From: Cryomorphaceae bacterium
GTDB taxonomy: Bacteria > Bacteroidota > Bacteroidia > Flavobacteriales > Schleiferiaceae
Reading direction: 5' to 3'
Assembly (NCBI GenBank): GCA_949547975.1
Contig: CATITW010000052.1
Coordinates: 1 to 27,228, forward strand
Length of the DNA: 27,228 nucleotides
This document shows positions 1 through 7,485 of this stretch, piece after piece (the stretch's first letter is position 1; each line of letters starts with the position of its first letter). The notes beneath the pieces were generated by a model. That model saw only the letters and a list, made by a program, of their open reading frames with translations, did no database searches and was not told the DNA's origin. Both the position numbers and the translations under genes were made by a program.

Positions 1-720
1 GCAGAGCTGTGGACTTGTGGAAACTGTGGACACCACGACCGCATCAACGCGAAAGAATACTTCCAAATTTTATTTGATGACGGAGCATTTACGGAATTGG
101 ACCCGGACATGGTTTCTAAAGATCCATTAAAGTTTGAGGATACCAAGCCGTACAGAGAGCGCTTGAAAGCTGGTCAGAAAAAGTCCGGTTTAAAAGATGC
201 CATCACTACAGGCTACGGACCTATGAACGGAAGAGAAGTGGTCATCGCATGTATGAACTTTAACTTTATCGGAGGCTCGATGGGCTCTGTGGTGGGTGAA
301 AAGATCGCACGTGCCATGGATCAAAGTCTGAAAACCGGCGCTCCCTTCATTATGATTTCAAAGTCAGGTGGAGCACGTATGATGGAGGCTGCATTCTCGC
401 TCATGCAAATGGCGAAAACCTCAGCTAAGATCGCTCTACTAGACGACAAGAAGATTCCTTACATCTCGTTCCTTACCGACCCAACCACTGGTGGGGTAAC
501 CGCTTCTTACGCTATGCTGGGCGACATTAACATCGCTGAGCCTAACGCATTGATCGGATTTGCTGGTCCGCGCGTAGTGAAAGAAACGATCGGTAAAGAT
601 CTACCGGAAGGATTCCAGCGTTCTGAGTTCTTGCTCGAGCATGGATTCCTAGACTTCATAGTTGAACGTAAAAACTTGAAGAACAAGCTGAGCCAGTACC
701 TCGAGATGGTAGGCAAATAG
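1..720 (+). CDS. accD: Acetyl-CoA carboxylase carboxyltransferase subunit beta, 5'-truncated by window edge
   Basis: This is the beta subunit of the acetyl-CoA carboxylase carboxyltransferase. With AccA it moves the carboxyl group from carboxybiotin-BCCP to acetyl-CoA, giving malonyl-CoA, the first committed step of fatty acid synthesis in the cytosol. The frame is open from base 1, so the real start lies before the window. A TTG at 97 is internal, because the N-terminal zinc ribbon is upstream of it: the second CxxC pair (Cys-Gly-Asn-Cys) is encoded at about 16-27 and the first pair lies outside. The crotonase-like core follows, with the glycine-rich stretches [11 protein letters not shown] and SGGARMMEA, the block [18 protein letters not shown] and the IGFAGPRV segment. 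The C-terminus is of normal family length. It ends just before a hairpin terminator and faces the convergent M1 peptidase gene. Identification is secure. Confidence 0.97.
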   Translation, partial: AELWTCGNCGHHDRINAKEYFQILFDDGAFTELDPDMVSKDPLKFEDTKPYRERLKAGQKKSGLKDAITTGYGPMNGREVVIACMNFNFIGGSMGSVVGEKIARAMDQSLKTGAPFIMISKSGGARMMEAAFSLMQMAKTSAKIALLDDKKIPYISFLTDPTTGGVTASYAMLGDINIAEPNALIGFAGPRVVKETIGKDLPEGFQRSEFLLEHGFLDFIVERKNLKNKLSQYLEMVGK

Positions 721-742
721 CCCAATCCTTCACCTTCCTACA

Positions 743-775
743 AGCCGCTTCTTTTCACAAGGGAGCGGCTTTTTT
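743..775 (+). terminator. Rho-independent terminator of accD
   Basis: A 7-bp GC-rich stem (agccgct at 743-749 with agcggct at 764-770, extended by one G-T wobble) is followed directly by a run of five T on the plus strand. It starts 23 bases after the accD stop codon. Confidence 0.85.
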
Positions 776-824
776 CTGCCCCAATTTATCCGCGCACCCT
801 TCTACCACCCTATCCTTAGCGCAC

Positions 825-859
825 AAAAAAAAACTCCCACAGCGCAAAGCTGCAGGAGT
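825..859 (-). terminator. Rho-independent terminator of the M1 peptidase unit
   Basis: On the minus strand a stem (actcc 833-837 with ggagt 855-859, and cagc 840-843 with gctg 849-852, separated by a CA/CA internal loop) is followed by eight or nine T (A at 825-833 on the plus strand). It begins about 30 bases past the stop codon of the peptidase gene, so the two convergent units each carry their own terminator in the 170-base gap. Confidence 0.8.
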
Positions 860-890
860 CTTCAAAACTCACGGAAGGTATCCGAGTACT

Positions 891-3224
891 TTATTTCTTG
901 GTTGCCTGAGCTTCACGCATCGGGTTGGTACGTCCACCGCGCTGCCATCTACTGGTTGCACCGCGCGAATACACTTCAAATGTATTCGGCTCTTGCATCG
1001 CAGGCCAGTAGTTGTCGCTGCGATCCGTATCCGCCATTTCTAAGAACGGATCTAGGGTGATTTGAACCACCTTTTGACTAAAGTTGAACCACTTGGTAAA
1101 CTCCGTCTCTTTCTTCAACCAGACCTCGGCAGGAACGCGTACGACTTCTTCGGTACCGTCCTCTAATGTAAAGCGCAAAACAAGCGGCATGATCAGCCCA
1201 CCTTGATTTTCAAAAGTCACTCCATAAAAATGATAACCAGCATCAAGCATCGCTGCTTCCTCTTCGCTCAAACTTTCACGGTAACGTTTGTAGGCCTCAC
1301 GATCCGCATCGCTAATGGCAAACTTGTTGTAGCTGTTGTAGAAGTCACGAGAAGCAGGAACCTCATCCACCACTGTGCGAAGTACGCTGTTGCGTGACTT
1401 ACCGATGTGTGCATCTGCCTTCGTTGCTTTCTCTTCTTGGAACGGCTTTTCTACATCCGGGTTCTGCGTCGACATTTGGTACCACTCCACGCCTTTGATT
1501 GCGATGTCCACGTGGTCCGTAGTATAGAACCAACCTCTCCAGTACCAGTCCAGGTCTACACCTGAAGCGTCTTCCATAGTACGGAAGAAATCTGCCGGCG
1601 AAGGATGCTTAAATGCCCATCTACGGCTGTACTCTTTGAATGCATAATCGAAAAGATCGCGACCCATCACCGTTTCACGGAGAATATTAAGCGCAGTTGC
1701 AGGCTTTCCATAAGCGTTATTTCCGAACTGAAGAACAGATTCAGAATTGGTCATAATAGGAACCATACGGTCCTTAGGTCCGCTCATGTAAGGTACAATC
1801 TTGTGCGCCGGTCCACGACGAGACGGGTAGTCATGATCCCATTCTTGCTCCGTGAGGTACTGCACAAAAGTATTCAAACCTTCATCCATCCACGTCCACT
1901 GACGCTCGTCAGAGTTGATGATCATCGGGAAGAAATTGTGTCCGACTTCATGTATGATCACCCCGATCATTCCATATTTAGTAGCCTCGCTGTAGGTACC
2001 ATCGGTTTCTGGACGTCCTCCGTTAAAACAAATCATCGGGTACTCCATTCCGATCCACTTCGTATGCACGGAGATGGCTTTATGGTAAGGGTAGTCTATA
2101 GTGAAGTTGCTGTACACTTTGAGTGTATGTGCTACGACACGGGTCGAATACTGCTCCCATAACGGGTTCCCCTCTTTCGGGTAATAGCTCATGGCCATGG
2201 TCGTTTTGTCGCCAATTTTAACCGCCATCGCATCCCAAATAAACTTACGTGAAGAAGCAAAGGCAAAATCACGCACATTTTCCGCTTCGAACACCCAAGT
2301 CTTCGTGCGCTGGCTTTTATTTTTCTCCGCTTCGATCGCATCGTCCTGCGTCACAATAATCACAGGATCCTCATAGCTCTTACGCGCTTTCGCTAAACGT
2401 GCGCGCTGCTTCGAGGTCAACACCTTACTTTCATTCGCTAATTTCCCTGTAGAGGCAACCACATGGTCTGCAGGAACAGTAATGTTCACCTTGTAATCTC
2501 CAAAAGGCAATGTAAACTCGCCCTGTCCCAAGAACTGCTTGTTCTGCCAACCTTCTACATCATTGTAAACGGCCATGCGCGGGAAAAACTGTGCGATCGT
2601 GTAGAGGTAGTTGTCTTCATCTTCAAAGTACTCATACCCTGAACGTCCTCCGATATCCATACGGTCGTTTACGTTGAACCACCACTTGATCTTGAAGCTG
2701 AACTTCTGCCCCTTACGCAAAGGAGTTGGAAGGTCTACGCGCATCATCGTATTGTTCACCGTGTAGCGCAGATTCGTTCCAGATGTCGTCTGAACATAAT
2801 CTATTTTAAAACCGCCATCAAAGTCATAGAACTGGTTGTTCTTAAGCTGATTAAAAGCGGTCGAAGCTGTGTTTCCTCGTTCTGAAAAGATGCCACCGCT
2901 CTTGATCTGCTGCGTTGTACTGTTCTTCGCACGCATGTTTTGATCGAGCTGGACCCAAACATAGCGCAACTCATCCGGGCTGTTGTTGGTGTAGGTGATC
3001 ACCTCTTCACCATAAATGCGCTGCTTTGCATCATCCAAAGTGATGTCCATGTCATAGTCGGCACGCTGCTGATAATACTCGTGACCGGGAGCTCCAGAGG
3101 CTGTGCGGTAAACGTTTGGAGTAGGCAACTCTTGACCGAGCTGGCGAAACTTCGAAGTATTGACATTTTGTGCAAGGCTCGAAAGCGCGAAACAAAGCGT
3201 CAAAAACGATGCGATCTTCTTCAT
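891..3224 (-). CDS. Secreted M1-family metallopeptidase (gluzincin)
   Basis: A 777-residue zinc metallopeptidase, probably periplasmic or cell-surface, that would release N-terminal residues or small peptides from exported substrates. I chose the ATG at 3224 because it opens directly into a signal peptide (MKKIASFLTLCFALSSLAQ); a longer in-frame reading adds 41 residues that overlap the upstream gene. The gluzincin zinc site is present: HEVGH at about residues 425-429 and the third ligand Glu at about 448 in WTWMDEG. In place of the classical GAMEN exopeptidase motif it has GMEYPM near residue 392, as I recall for the large M1 group of Bacteroidota. The N-terminal part is the beta-rich M1 domain. 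It lies 14 bases downstream of the HupE-like gene and is the last gene of a three-gene unit. The exact substrate is unknown; true aminopeptidase specificity is an inference. Confidence 0.93.
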   Translation of the reverse strand: MKKIASFLTLCFALSSLAQNVNTSKFRQLGQELPTPNVYRTASGAPGHEYYQQRADYDMDITLDDAKQRIYGEEVITYTNNSPDELRYVWVQLDQNMRAKNSTTQQIKSGGIFSERGNTASTAFNQLKNNQFYDFDGGFKIDYVQTTSGTNLRYTVNNTMMRVDLPTPLRKGQKFSFKIKWWFNVNDRMDIGGRSGYEYFEDEDNYLYTIAQFFPRMAVYNDVEGWQNKQFLGQGEFTLPFGDYKVNITVPADHVVASTGKLANESKVLTSKQRARLAKARKSYEDPVIIVTQDDAIEAEKNKSQRTKTWVFEAENVRDFAFASSRKFIWDAMAVKIGDKTTMAMSYYPKEGNPLWEQYSTRVVAHTLKVYSNFTIDYPYHKAISVHTKWIGMEYPMICFNGGRPETDGTYSEATKYGMIGVIIHEVGHNFFPMIINSDERQWTWMDEGLNTFVQYLTEQEWDHDYPSRRGPAHKIVPYMSGPKDRMVPIMTNSESVLQFGNNAYGKPATALNILRETVMGRDLFDYAFKEYSRRWAFKHPSPADFFRTMEDASGVDLDWYWRGWFYTTDHVDIAIKGVEWYQMSTQNPDVEKPFQEEKATKADAHIGKSRNSVLRTVVDEVPASRDFYNSYNKFAISDADREAYKRYRESLSEEEAAMLDAGYHFYGVTFENQGGLIMPLVLRFTLEDGTEEVVRVPAEVWLKKETEFTKWFNFSQKVVQITLDPFLEMADTDRSDNYWPAMQEPNTFEVYSRGATSRWQRGGRTNPMREAQATKK

Positions 3225-3238
3225 TAAATTGGGTTTTA

Positions 3239-3790
3239 TTATTGTGGTAAGCGTTCCAAAATCATTTGTGCACTCATCGCTAATACTGCGCCTGCGAGCA
3301 CCCAGCGGTACGGACGCGCCGTACCTCCAAATTTTTGGAAGCACCAATATACAAAAAGCAAAACGAGGACTACTCCTATTTGTCCGGCCTCGATACCGAG
3401 ATTAAACGGGATCCAAGCCCACCAAAATGAGTCGCTTTGAGCGATAAAGCTGTAATACGAACCGAATCCCATCCCGTGCACCAGACCGAAAACTCCAGAG
3501 ACCAGCGTGCTCAATCTCCCGATGTGAAACCCGTGCAGCAGATGTAACAAAGCCGTTAAGAATATGGTGACTGCGATGCCGAACTCTACCCAAGCGCCTG
3601 GCGCCTGCAAAATTTCAGTGGCCGTTAACCCCAGTGCAATACTGTGACCGAGGGTGAAAGCCGTAATCCACTTCAGCGTGGTTTTCCAATCTCTAAAACT
3701 CAGCGGCAACGTCAGAGCTAACAAAAACAACATGTGATCGTAGCCTTGCCAATCCGTAATGTGACGAATACCTAATTCAAAGTAAAACAT
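3239..3790 (-). CDS. HupE/UreJ-family integral membrane protein
   Basis: A 183-residue polytopic inner-membrane protein with about six hydrophobic helices. It shows the family landmarks: GYDHMLFLLAL near the N-terminus, FTLGHSIAL around residue 46, GLVHGMGF near 102 and FNLGIEAGQ near 129. HupE and UreJ proteins elsewhere are nickel (or cobalt) permeases linked to hydrogenase or urease; His and Asp in the HMLF-type and GHS motifs are thought to handle the metal. No hydrogenase or urease gene is in this window, so metal transport is only an inference and the cargo is unknown. It sits 7 bases after the DUF6702 gene and 14 bases before the M1 zinc peptidase gene, which suggests co-transcription and a shared task at the envelope. 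Confidence 0.88.
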   Translation of the reverse strand: MFYFELGIRHITDWQGYDHMLFLLALTLPLSFRDWKTTLKWITAFTLGHSIALGLTATEILQAPGAWVEFGIAVTIFLTALLHLLHGFHIGRLSTLVSGVFGLVHGMGFGSYYSFIAQSDSFWWAWIPFNLGIEAGQIGVVLVLLFVYWCFQKFGGTARPYRWVLAGAVLAMSAQMILERLPQ

Positions 3791-3797
3791 AGCGGAT

Positions 3798-4307
3798 TTA
3801 TAACGTGATCAAATACTCATTCCCTTCTCGACAACTGTTCGTTTCCCGCGAACCATCCGCGTGGTAGAATGTAATGATGTTCTCTTGCGAGGGAAAAATA
3901 TCAGCCAGCGTCCAAACATTTAGCGTCCAAACATCCACCGGATCTTCCCCGAATTCGCCCAGTGTAAAATACAATCTTACGTACTCTTTACTCGTCTCAC
4001 TGCCCACATAATCAAGGGCTAACGTCTCTGATGCCTTCACTTTAAACGTTCTTACCAATTCCGCCGCGTGCAGCGAATCCTTCTGAAGTTCACTCAACTT
4101 CTGGTAGCGTTTATCCTCCCGTTGCAACAACGCATTCATCGCACGCTCCCAATCGTCAGGGAACACCTGCATCACTCCTGTCAAACGGCCCTGCTGAGCA
4201 TCGACCCGGAGCTCCGTGGTGCTTACGTAAAATTCATGCCCTACCTTTAGTGGACCCTGTGCGCTTCCTTGTAGGAGCGTCAACCATAAGACAACAATAA
4301 ATTTCAT
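3798..4307 (-). CDS. DUF6702-type exported protein of unknown function
   Basis: A 169-residue protein that begins with a likely signal peptide (MKFIVVLWLTLLQGSAQG) when read from the ATG at 4307. A longer reading from 4340 adds 11 non-signal residues and would run into the divergent gene, so I prefer 4307. The mature part starts with the pattern HEFYVSTTEL, has FPDDWERAM near the middle, and ends with a segment containing FPSQENIITF. This pattern matches the small secreted DUF6702 family of Bacteroidota as I remember it. No catalytic residues are obvious; it may be a beta-rich periplasmic binding or chaperone-like protein, which is speculation. It is the first gene of the unit with the HupE-like protein (7-base gap) and the M1 peptidase, so its job is probably connected with them. 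Confidence 0.8.
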   Translation of the reverse strand: MKFIVVLWLTLLQGSAQGPLKVGHEFYVSTTELRVDAQQGRLTGVMQVFPDDWERAMNALLQREDKRYQKLSELQKDSLHAAELVRTFKVKASETLALDYVGSETSKEYVRLYFTLGEFGEDPVDVWTLNVWTLADIFPSQENIITFYHADGSRETNSCREGNEYLITL

Positions 4308-4311
4308 AGCC

Positions 4312-5610
4312 GTGAAAATAACAACATTTTTAGGGACCATTGCGCTCAGTACGCTTTTGTTTTCGCCGAATACCGCCGATGCACAAGCCGTTAAAATTCA
4401 CCAAGGTCCCGCCTTCAAAAGCGGCATCTGTGAGCCCAGTATCGCCATCAACCCCAGCGACCCAAAGCACGTGGTGGCGGGAAGCATCCTCAACAATTTC
4501 TACGAGAGCACCGATGGCGGAAAAAATTGGTCCCAGCAACAGATCGAAAGTTCCTTTGGAGTGTGGGGCGATCCCTGCCTGATCATCGACACCACCGGCC
4601 GCGTCTACTACTTTCATCTGAGCGATCCTGAGGGAACGAATTGGCGCAGCGATCAAATTCTCGACCGTATGGTCTGTCAGACCAAAAACGGCCCCGGCGG
4701 CTCTTTCTCTGACGGCTCCTTCACGGAAATCAACGGTAAAAAACACGACAAAGAATGGGCTGCTGTACAACCCCGCACCGGTGCTATCGGACTCAGCTGG
4801 ACACAGTTTGATACCTACGGGACCGCAGACACCACCTGTAAAAGCACCATTCTTTATAGCGAAAGTACCGATCAAGGGATCAGCTGGAGCCCTCCTGTAG
4901 TCATCACTGAGCAACGCGGAGATTGCATAGACGACGACAACACTGCAGAAGGCGCAGTTCCTGCATTCGGAATTGGGAATGCTCGATACGTAGGCTGGGC
5001 GCTGAACGGCAAAATCATGTTCAGCCGGAGCCTGGACGCAGTGCATTGGGAAGAAACCACCGTCGCCACGCAACACGCAGGTTGGACACAAAGCTATGCT
5101 GGTTTTTCACGGTGCAACGGCATGCCGGTAACCGTCGTCGATCATTGTAAACAAAGCCCATATTACGGCCGCATTTACCTGTGCTGGGGCGATCAGATCG
5201 AAGGACTCGGCGGAGAAATTTTCGTGAGTTACAGCGACAATGCCGGTTTTAACTGGTCCGCTCCCTCCTCCATTTCTCCCCAAGGCGGCACCAGTGACCA
5301 ATTCCTTCCGTGGCTCACCGTCGACCCAACTTCAGGCTACCTTTACGCCGTATTCTACGACCGTCGCAACACCACCAAAGACAACGAGACGAACACCTAC
5401 CTCTCGATCTCTAGAGATGGCGGCACGACTTGGAGCGAGCAGCGCATAAATTCCGAAGCCTTCTACCCGAGCGACGCGGTATTCATGGGCGACTACAACC
5501 ACATCAGCGCTCACGGGGGCGAAGTGCGACCGATCTGGACAGAATTGGCCAACATGAAAAAATCCGTTTGGACCTATCTTTACCACGAAACAACTCCGCA
5601 ACACAACTAA
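4312..5610 (+). CDS. Secreted Asp-box (BNR-repeat) beta-propeller protein, sialidase-superfamily fold
   Basis: A 432-residue exported protein. The start is GTG at 4312, which gives a clean signal peptide (MKITTFLGTIALSTLLF, cleavage probably after ADAQA); no ATG lies nearby in frame. Asp-box motifs of the form S-x-D-x-G-x-[TSN]-W occur at about residues 66-73 (STDGGKNW), 185-192 (STDQGISW) and 367-374 (SRDGGTTW), with degenerate copies near 238-246 and 308-315. This indicates a six- or seven-bladed propeller as in sialidases and other BNR proteins. I do not see the N-terminal FRIP/YRIP arginine motif of genuine GH33 sialidases, so sialidase activity is doubtful. Eight cysteines could form disulfides after export. 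It is 4 bases before pepE and its start codon is only 4 bases from the divergent DUF6702 start codon. Confidence 0.8.
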   Translation: MKITTFLGTIALSTLLFSPNTADAQAVKIHQGPAFKSGICEPSIAINPSDPKHVVAGSILNNFYESTDGGKNWSQQQIESSFGVWGDPCLIIDTTGRVYYFHLSDPEGTNWRSDQILDRMVCQTKNGPGGSFSDGSFTEINGKKHDKEWAAVQPRTGAIGLSWTQFDTYGTADTTCKSTILYSESTDQGISWSPPVVITEQRGDCIDDDNTAEGAVPAFGIGNARYVGWALNGKIMFSRSLDAVHWEETTVATQHAGWTQSYAGFSRCNGMPVTVVDHCKQSPYYGRIYLCWGDQIEGLGGEIFVSYSDNAGFNWSAPSSISPQGGTSDQFLPWLTVDPTSGYLYAVFYDRRNTTKDNETNTYLSISRDGGTTWSEQRINSEAFYPSDAVFMGDYNHISAHGGEVRPIWTELANMKKSVWTYLYHETTPQHN

Positions 5611-5614
5611 CCAC

Positions 5615-6307
5615 ATGAATCTACTTATCGTTAGCACCTCAACCGTCTACGGAAAACCGTACCTCAGCTACCTCGAAGAAGCCTGCAAAGACCTCTATAC
5701 GGGTGGTAAAAACATCCTATTCATACCCTTCGCCAGACCCGGCGGCATCTCTCACGAAGACTACACAGCTAGGGCACGCGAGGTATTCGAAGGATGGGGA
5801 TTTACTCTCCGCGGCGCACACGAATTCGACAACGCCGACCAAGGCTGTGACTGGGCAGACGGCTTTTTCACCGGGGGAGGCAACACCTTCGTACTTGCAG
5901 ATGCACTCCGCACGAGTGGATTTTTCGCACGAATCGATGCCGACGTACGTTCTGGAAAACCGTACATGGGTACTTCCGCAGGTTGCAATATGACGGGTAT
6001 GTCCATTTGCACTACAAACGACATGCCTATCGTCTACCCACCAAGCTTCGATGCTTTTGGCTGGGTCCCCTTCAATATTAATCCGCACTACCTCGACCCT
6101 ATCGAGGGAACCACCCACATGGGGGAAACGCGCGCTACAAGAATCCACGAGTTTCACCACTTCAATGATCAACCCGTTCTCGGTTTGAGAGAAGGCTCTT
6201 GGGTGCGTGTTCAAGGAGAACATTTGACCCTCCACGGAGAATATTCCGCACGTTTGTTCCAAAAAGGGAAAGAGCCTCAAGAAATCCGTGAGATTTCGTT
6301 TCTTTAA
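5615..6307 (+). CDS. pepE: Peptidase E, alpha-aspartyl dipeptidase (family S51)
   Basis: A 230-residue cytosolic serine dipeptidase that hydrolyses Asp-X dipeptides. The length matches E. coli PepE (229 residues). The nucleophile elbow GTSAGCN places the catalytic serine at residue 121; Asp137 lies in TTNDMPI and His158 in INPHYLD, matching the E. coli triad Ser120-Asp135-His157. The glycine-rich FFTGGGNTF loop near residue 84-92 and the GETRATRI segment near 170-177 are also family features. The C-terminus is normal. It starts 4 bases after the Asp-box gene and is followed 21 bases later by the SPOR-domain gene, so the three are probably one transcript. A link with the two exported neighbours is not obvious; it may simply recycle dipeptides. 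Confidence 0.95.
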   Translation: MNLLIVSTSTVYGKPYLSYLEEACKDLYTGGKNILFIPFARPGGISHEDYTARAREVFEGWGFTLRGAHEFDNADQGCDWADGFFTGGGNTFVLADALRTSGFFARIDADVRSGKPYMGTSAGCNMTGMSICTTNDMPIVYPPSFDAFGWVPFNINPHYLDPIEGTTHMGETRATRIHEFHHFNDQPVLGLREGSWVRVQGEHLTLHGEYSARLFQKGKEPQEIREISFL

Positions 6308-6328
6308 AGAATCAAAAAGACACCAAAA

Positions 6329-7384
6329 ATGAAACTCAAAGCACTTTTAGCACTTCTTGCAATGGGCCCGCTCGCATTCGCACAAGGCCAGTGGTCTTTC
6401 CACACCTCAGCGGAAGAAACCATTCTGTTCGGCGACCAACGCTCTTCGTACAACTTTGCAAATCTTGACAATCTCGCTGCCAATTCTGGCATTCGCCTCG
6501 GACTCTACCGCTCGTTCTCTGACGATGTAGCTCTCGAAGCCACGCTTGGAGTTGTTGGAGCCTCGAGTCCAAACAACTGGACCACTAAATTTGTACCTGT
6601 AGAACTTGTAGGCCACTACAACCTCCTACCACTACTGTTGGAAACGCCCAAGGAAGGCCTAAAATTTAACGCAGACCTCGGTCTAGGATCTGCCCTAGTT
6701 CGTGCACAAAGCAGTACTTACAACACCGCGGGCAGATTCAGCTTCAGTGAAAACCTGAGCATAGGCGCTTCTCTCGATCTTGACATCCTACCTGGTGGAA
6801 CACTTACCTTTGGGTACCGCCACACGCTTTTCACGGGCGATTTCTTAGACGCTACAGTTGCCGGTTCCACGAACGATCAGCTCGGGAGATTCTTCACTGC
6901 CGTTCGCGTTCCTCTAAGTGGTCTCACTAAAAAAGACAAAGCAAACCTCGCCAGTGCGGTTTCAAAAGCAGACCAACTTGCTGCTGAGCTATCTGCAGCT
7001 CAAGAAAAAGCGACTGCTATGGAAGATGCAGCCGCGCAAGCTAAAGCTCGTGAGCGCGCCATGAAAGAAAATCAAACGGCACTTCAAGACAGCATCGCAG
7101 CGCTACAAGCGAAAATGGAGAAAGGCAGTACTGAAGATGGATCTGCAAACGAAGCTGCTTCTAGCGCGATCAAGGGCTACGCGGTCATCGTGGCGAGCTA
7201 CAAGAATCGTTCGGGTGCGCGTGAGCATGCCGACGAGCTAGGAGAAGATGCTCGAGTGATCGAAGCAAAACAAATCGAACGTTTCCGTGTCGCTTACGGT
7301 GTATACCCAAGTTTCACAAAGGCGAAAGAAATCCGCGAATCGCTCCAAGAGGAAGGCATTTCTTGCTGGATCATCAACCTCTAG
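6329..7384 (+). CDS. Outer-membrane beta-barrel protein with coiled coil and C-terminal SPOR domain
   Basis: A 351-residue exported protein with three visible parts. Residues 1-19 are a signal peptide (MKLKALLALLAMGPLAFAQ). Residues 20-197 alternate hydrophobic and polar residues and are rich in aromatic and glycine residues, as in small outer-membrane barrels (for example FGYRHTLFTGDF). Residues 203-265 are an Ala/Glu/Lys-rich coiled coil. Residues 282-351 are a SPOR domain, with GYAVIVASYKNRSGA, RVAYGVYPSFTKA and the final strand SCWIINL. SPOR domains bind glycan strands lacking stem peptides, often at division sites. The design resembles OmpA with the peptidoglycan-binding OmpA_C domain replaced by SPOR, so I infer that it ties the outer membrane to the wall. 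The gene follows pepE by 21 bases and ends before a strong terminator. The barrel assignment rests on residue pattern only. Confidence 0.8.
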   Translation: MKLKALLALLAMGPLAFAQGQWSFHTSAEETILFGDQRSSYNFANLDNLAANSGIRLGLYRSFSDDVALEATLGVVGASSPNNWTTKFVPVELVGHYNLLPLLLETPKEGLKFNADLGLGSALVRAQSSTYNTAGRFSFSENLSIGASLDLDILPGGTLTFGYRHTLFTGDFLDATVAGSTNDQLGRFFTAVRVPLSGLTKKDKANLASAVSKADQLAAELSAAQEKATAMEDAAAQAKARERAMKENQTALQDSIAALQAKMEKGSTEDGSANEAASSAIKGYAVIVASYKNRSGAREHADELGEDARVIEAKQIERFRVAYGVYPSFTKAKEIRESLQEEGISCWIINL

Positions 7385-7419
7385 TATCTTCCTAGAAGAT
7401 TTAGAAAACAACACCAGAA

Positions 7420-7446
7420 AGACCCGCTATTTGCGGGTCTTTTTTT
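7420..7446 (+). terminator. Rho-independent terminator after the SPOR-protein gene
   Basis: An 8-bp stem (agacccgc 7420-7427 with gcgggtct 7433-7440) with a 5-base loop is followed by six further T. It lies 36 bases after the stop codon and 40 bases before gpmI. Confidence 0.9.
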
Positions 7447-7460
7447 GCCCAAAGAATCCG

Positions 7461-7468
7461 TAAATTTG
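7461..7468 (+). promoter_or_regulatory. Candidate -7 box of the gpmI promoter (Bacteroidota type)
   Basis: The octamer taaatttg matches the TAnnTTTG -7 consensus of Bacteroidota primary-sigma promoters. It lies just after a terminator and 17 bases before the gpmI ATG, which is where a new promoter is needed. I do not find a TTTG element at the usual spacing upstream, so the call rests on the -7 box and position alone. Confidence 0.5.
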
Positions 7469-7485
7469 TCGACTCATTTTAGACT

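Noticed and set aside
97..108. TTG at 97 as an accD start
   Set aside because: The frame is open to base 1 and upstream codons encode the AccD zinc-ribbon CxxC pair, so the gene continues to the left of the window.
1605..2162. 185-codon plus-strand open frame inside the M1 peptidase gene
   Set aside because: It is antisense to the conserved catalytic domain (HEVGH region) and has no recognisable feature.
4330..5091. 253-codon open frame on the minus strand inside the Asp-box gene
   Set aside because: It is antisense to a convincing exported protein, its translation has no recognisable domain, and its composition is that of a reversed coding frame.
5717..6280. 187-codon minus-strand open frame inside pepE
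   Set aside because: The plus-strand gene has an intact catalytic triad and full length; the antisense frame shows no motif or promoter.
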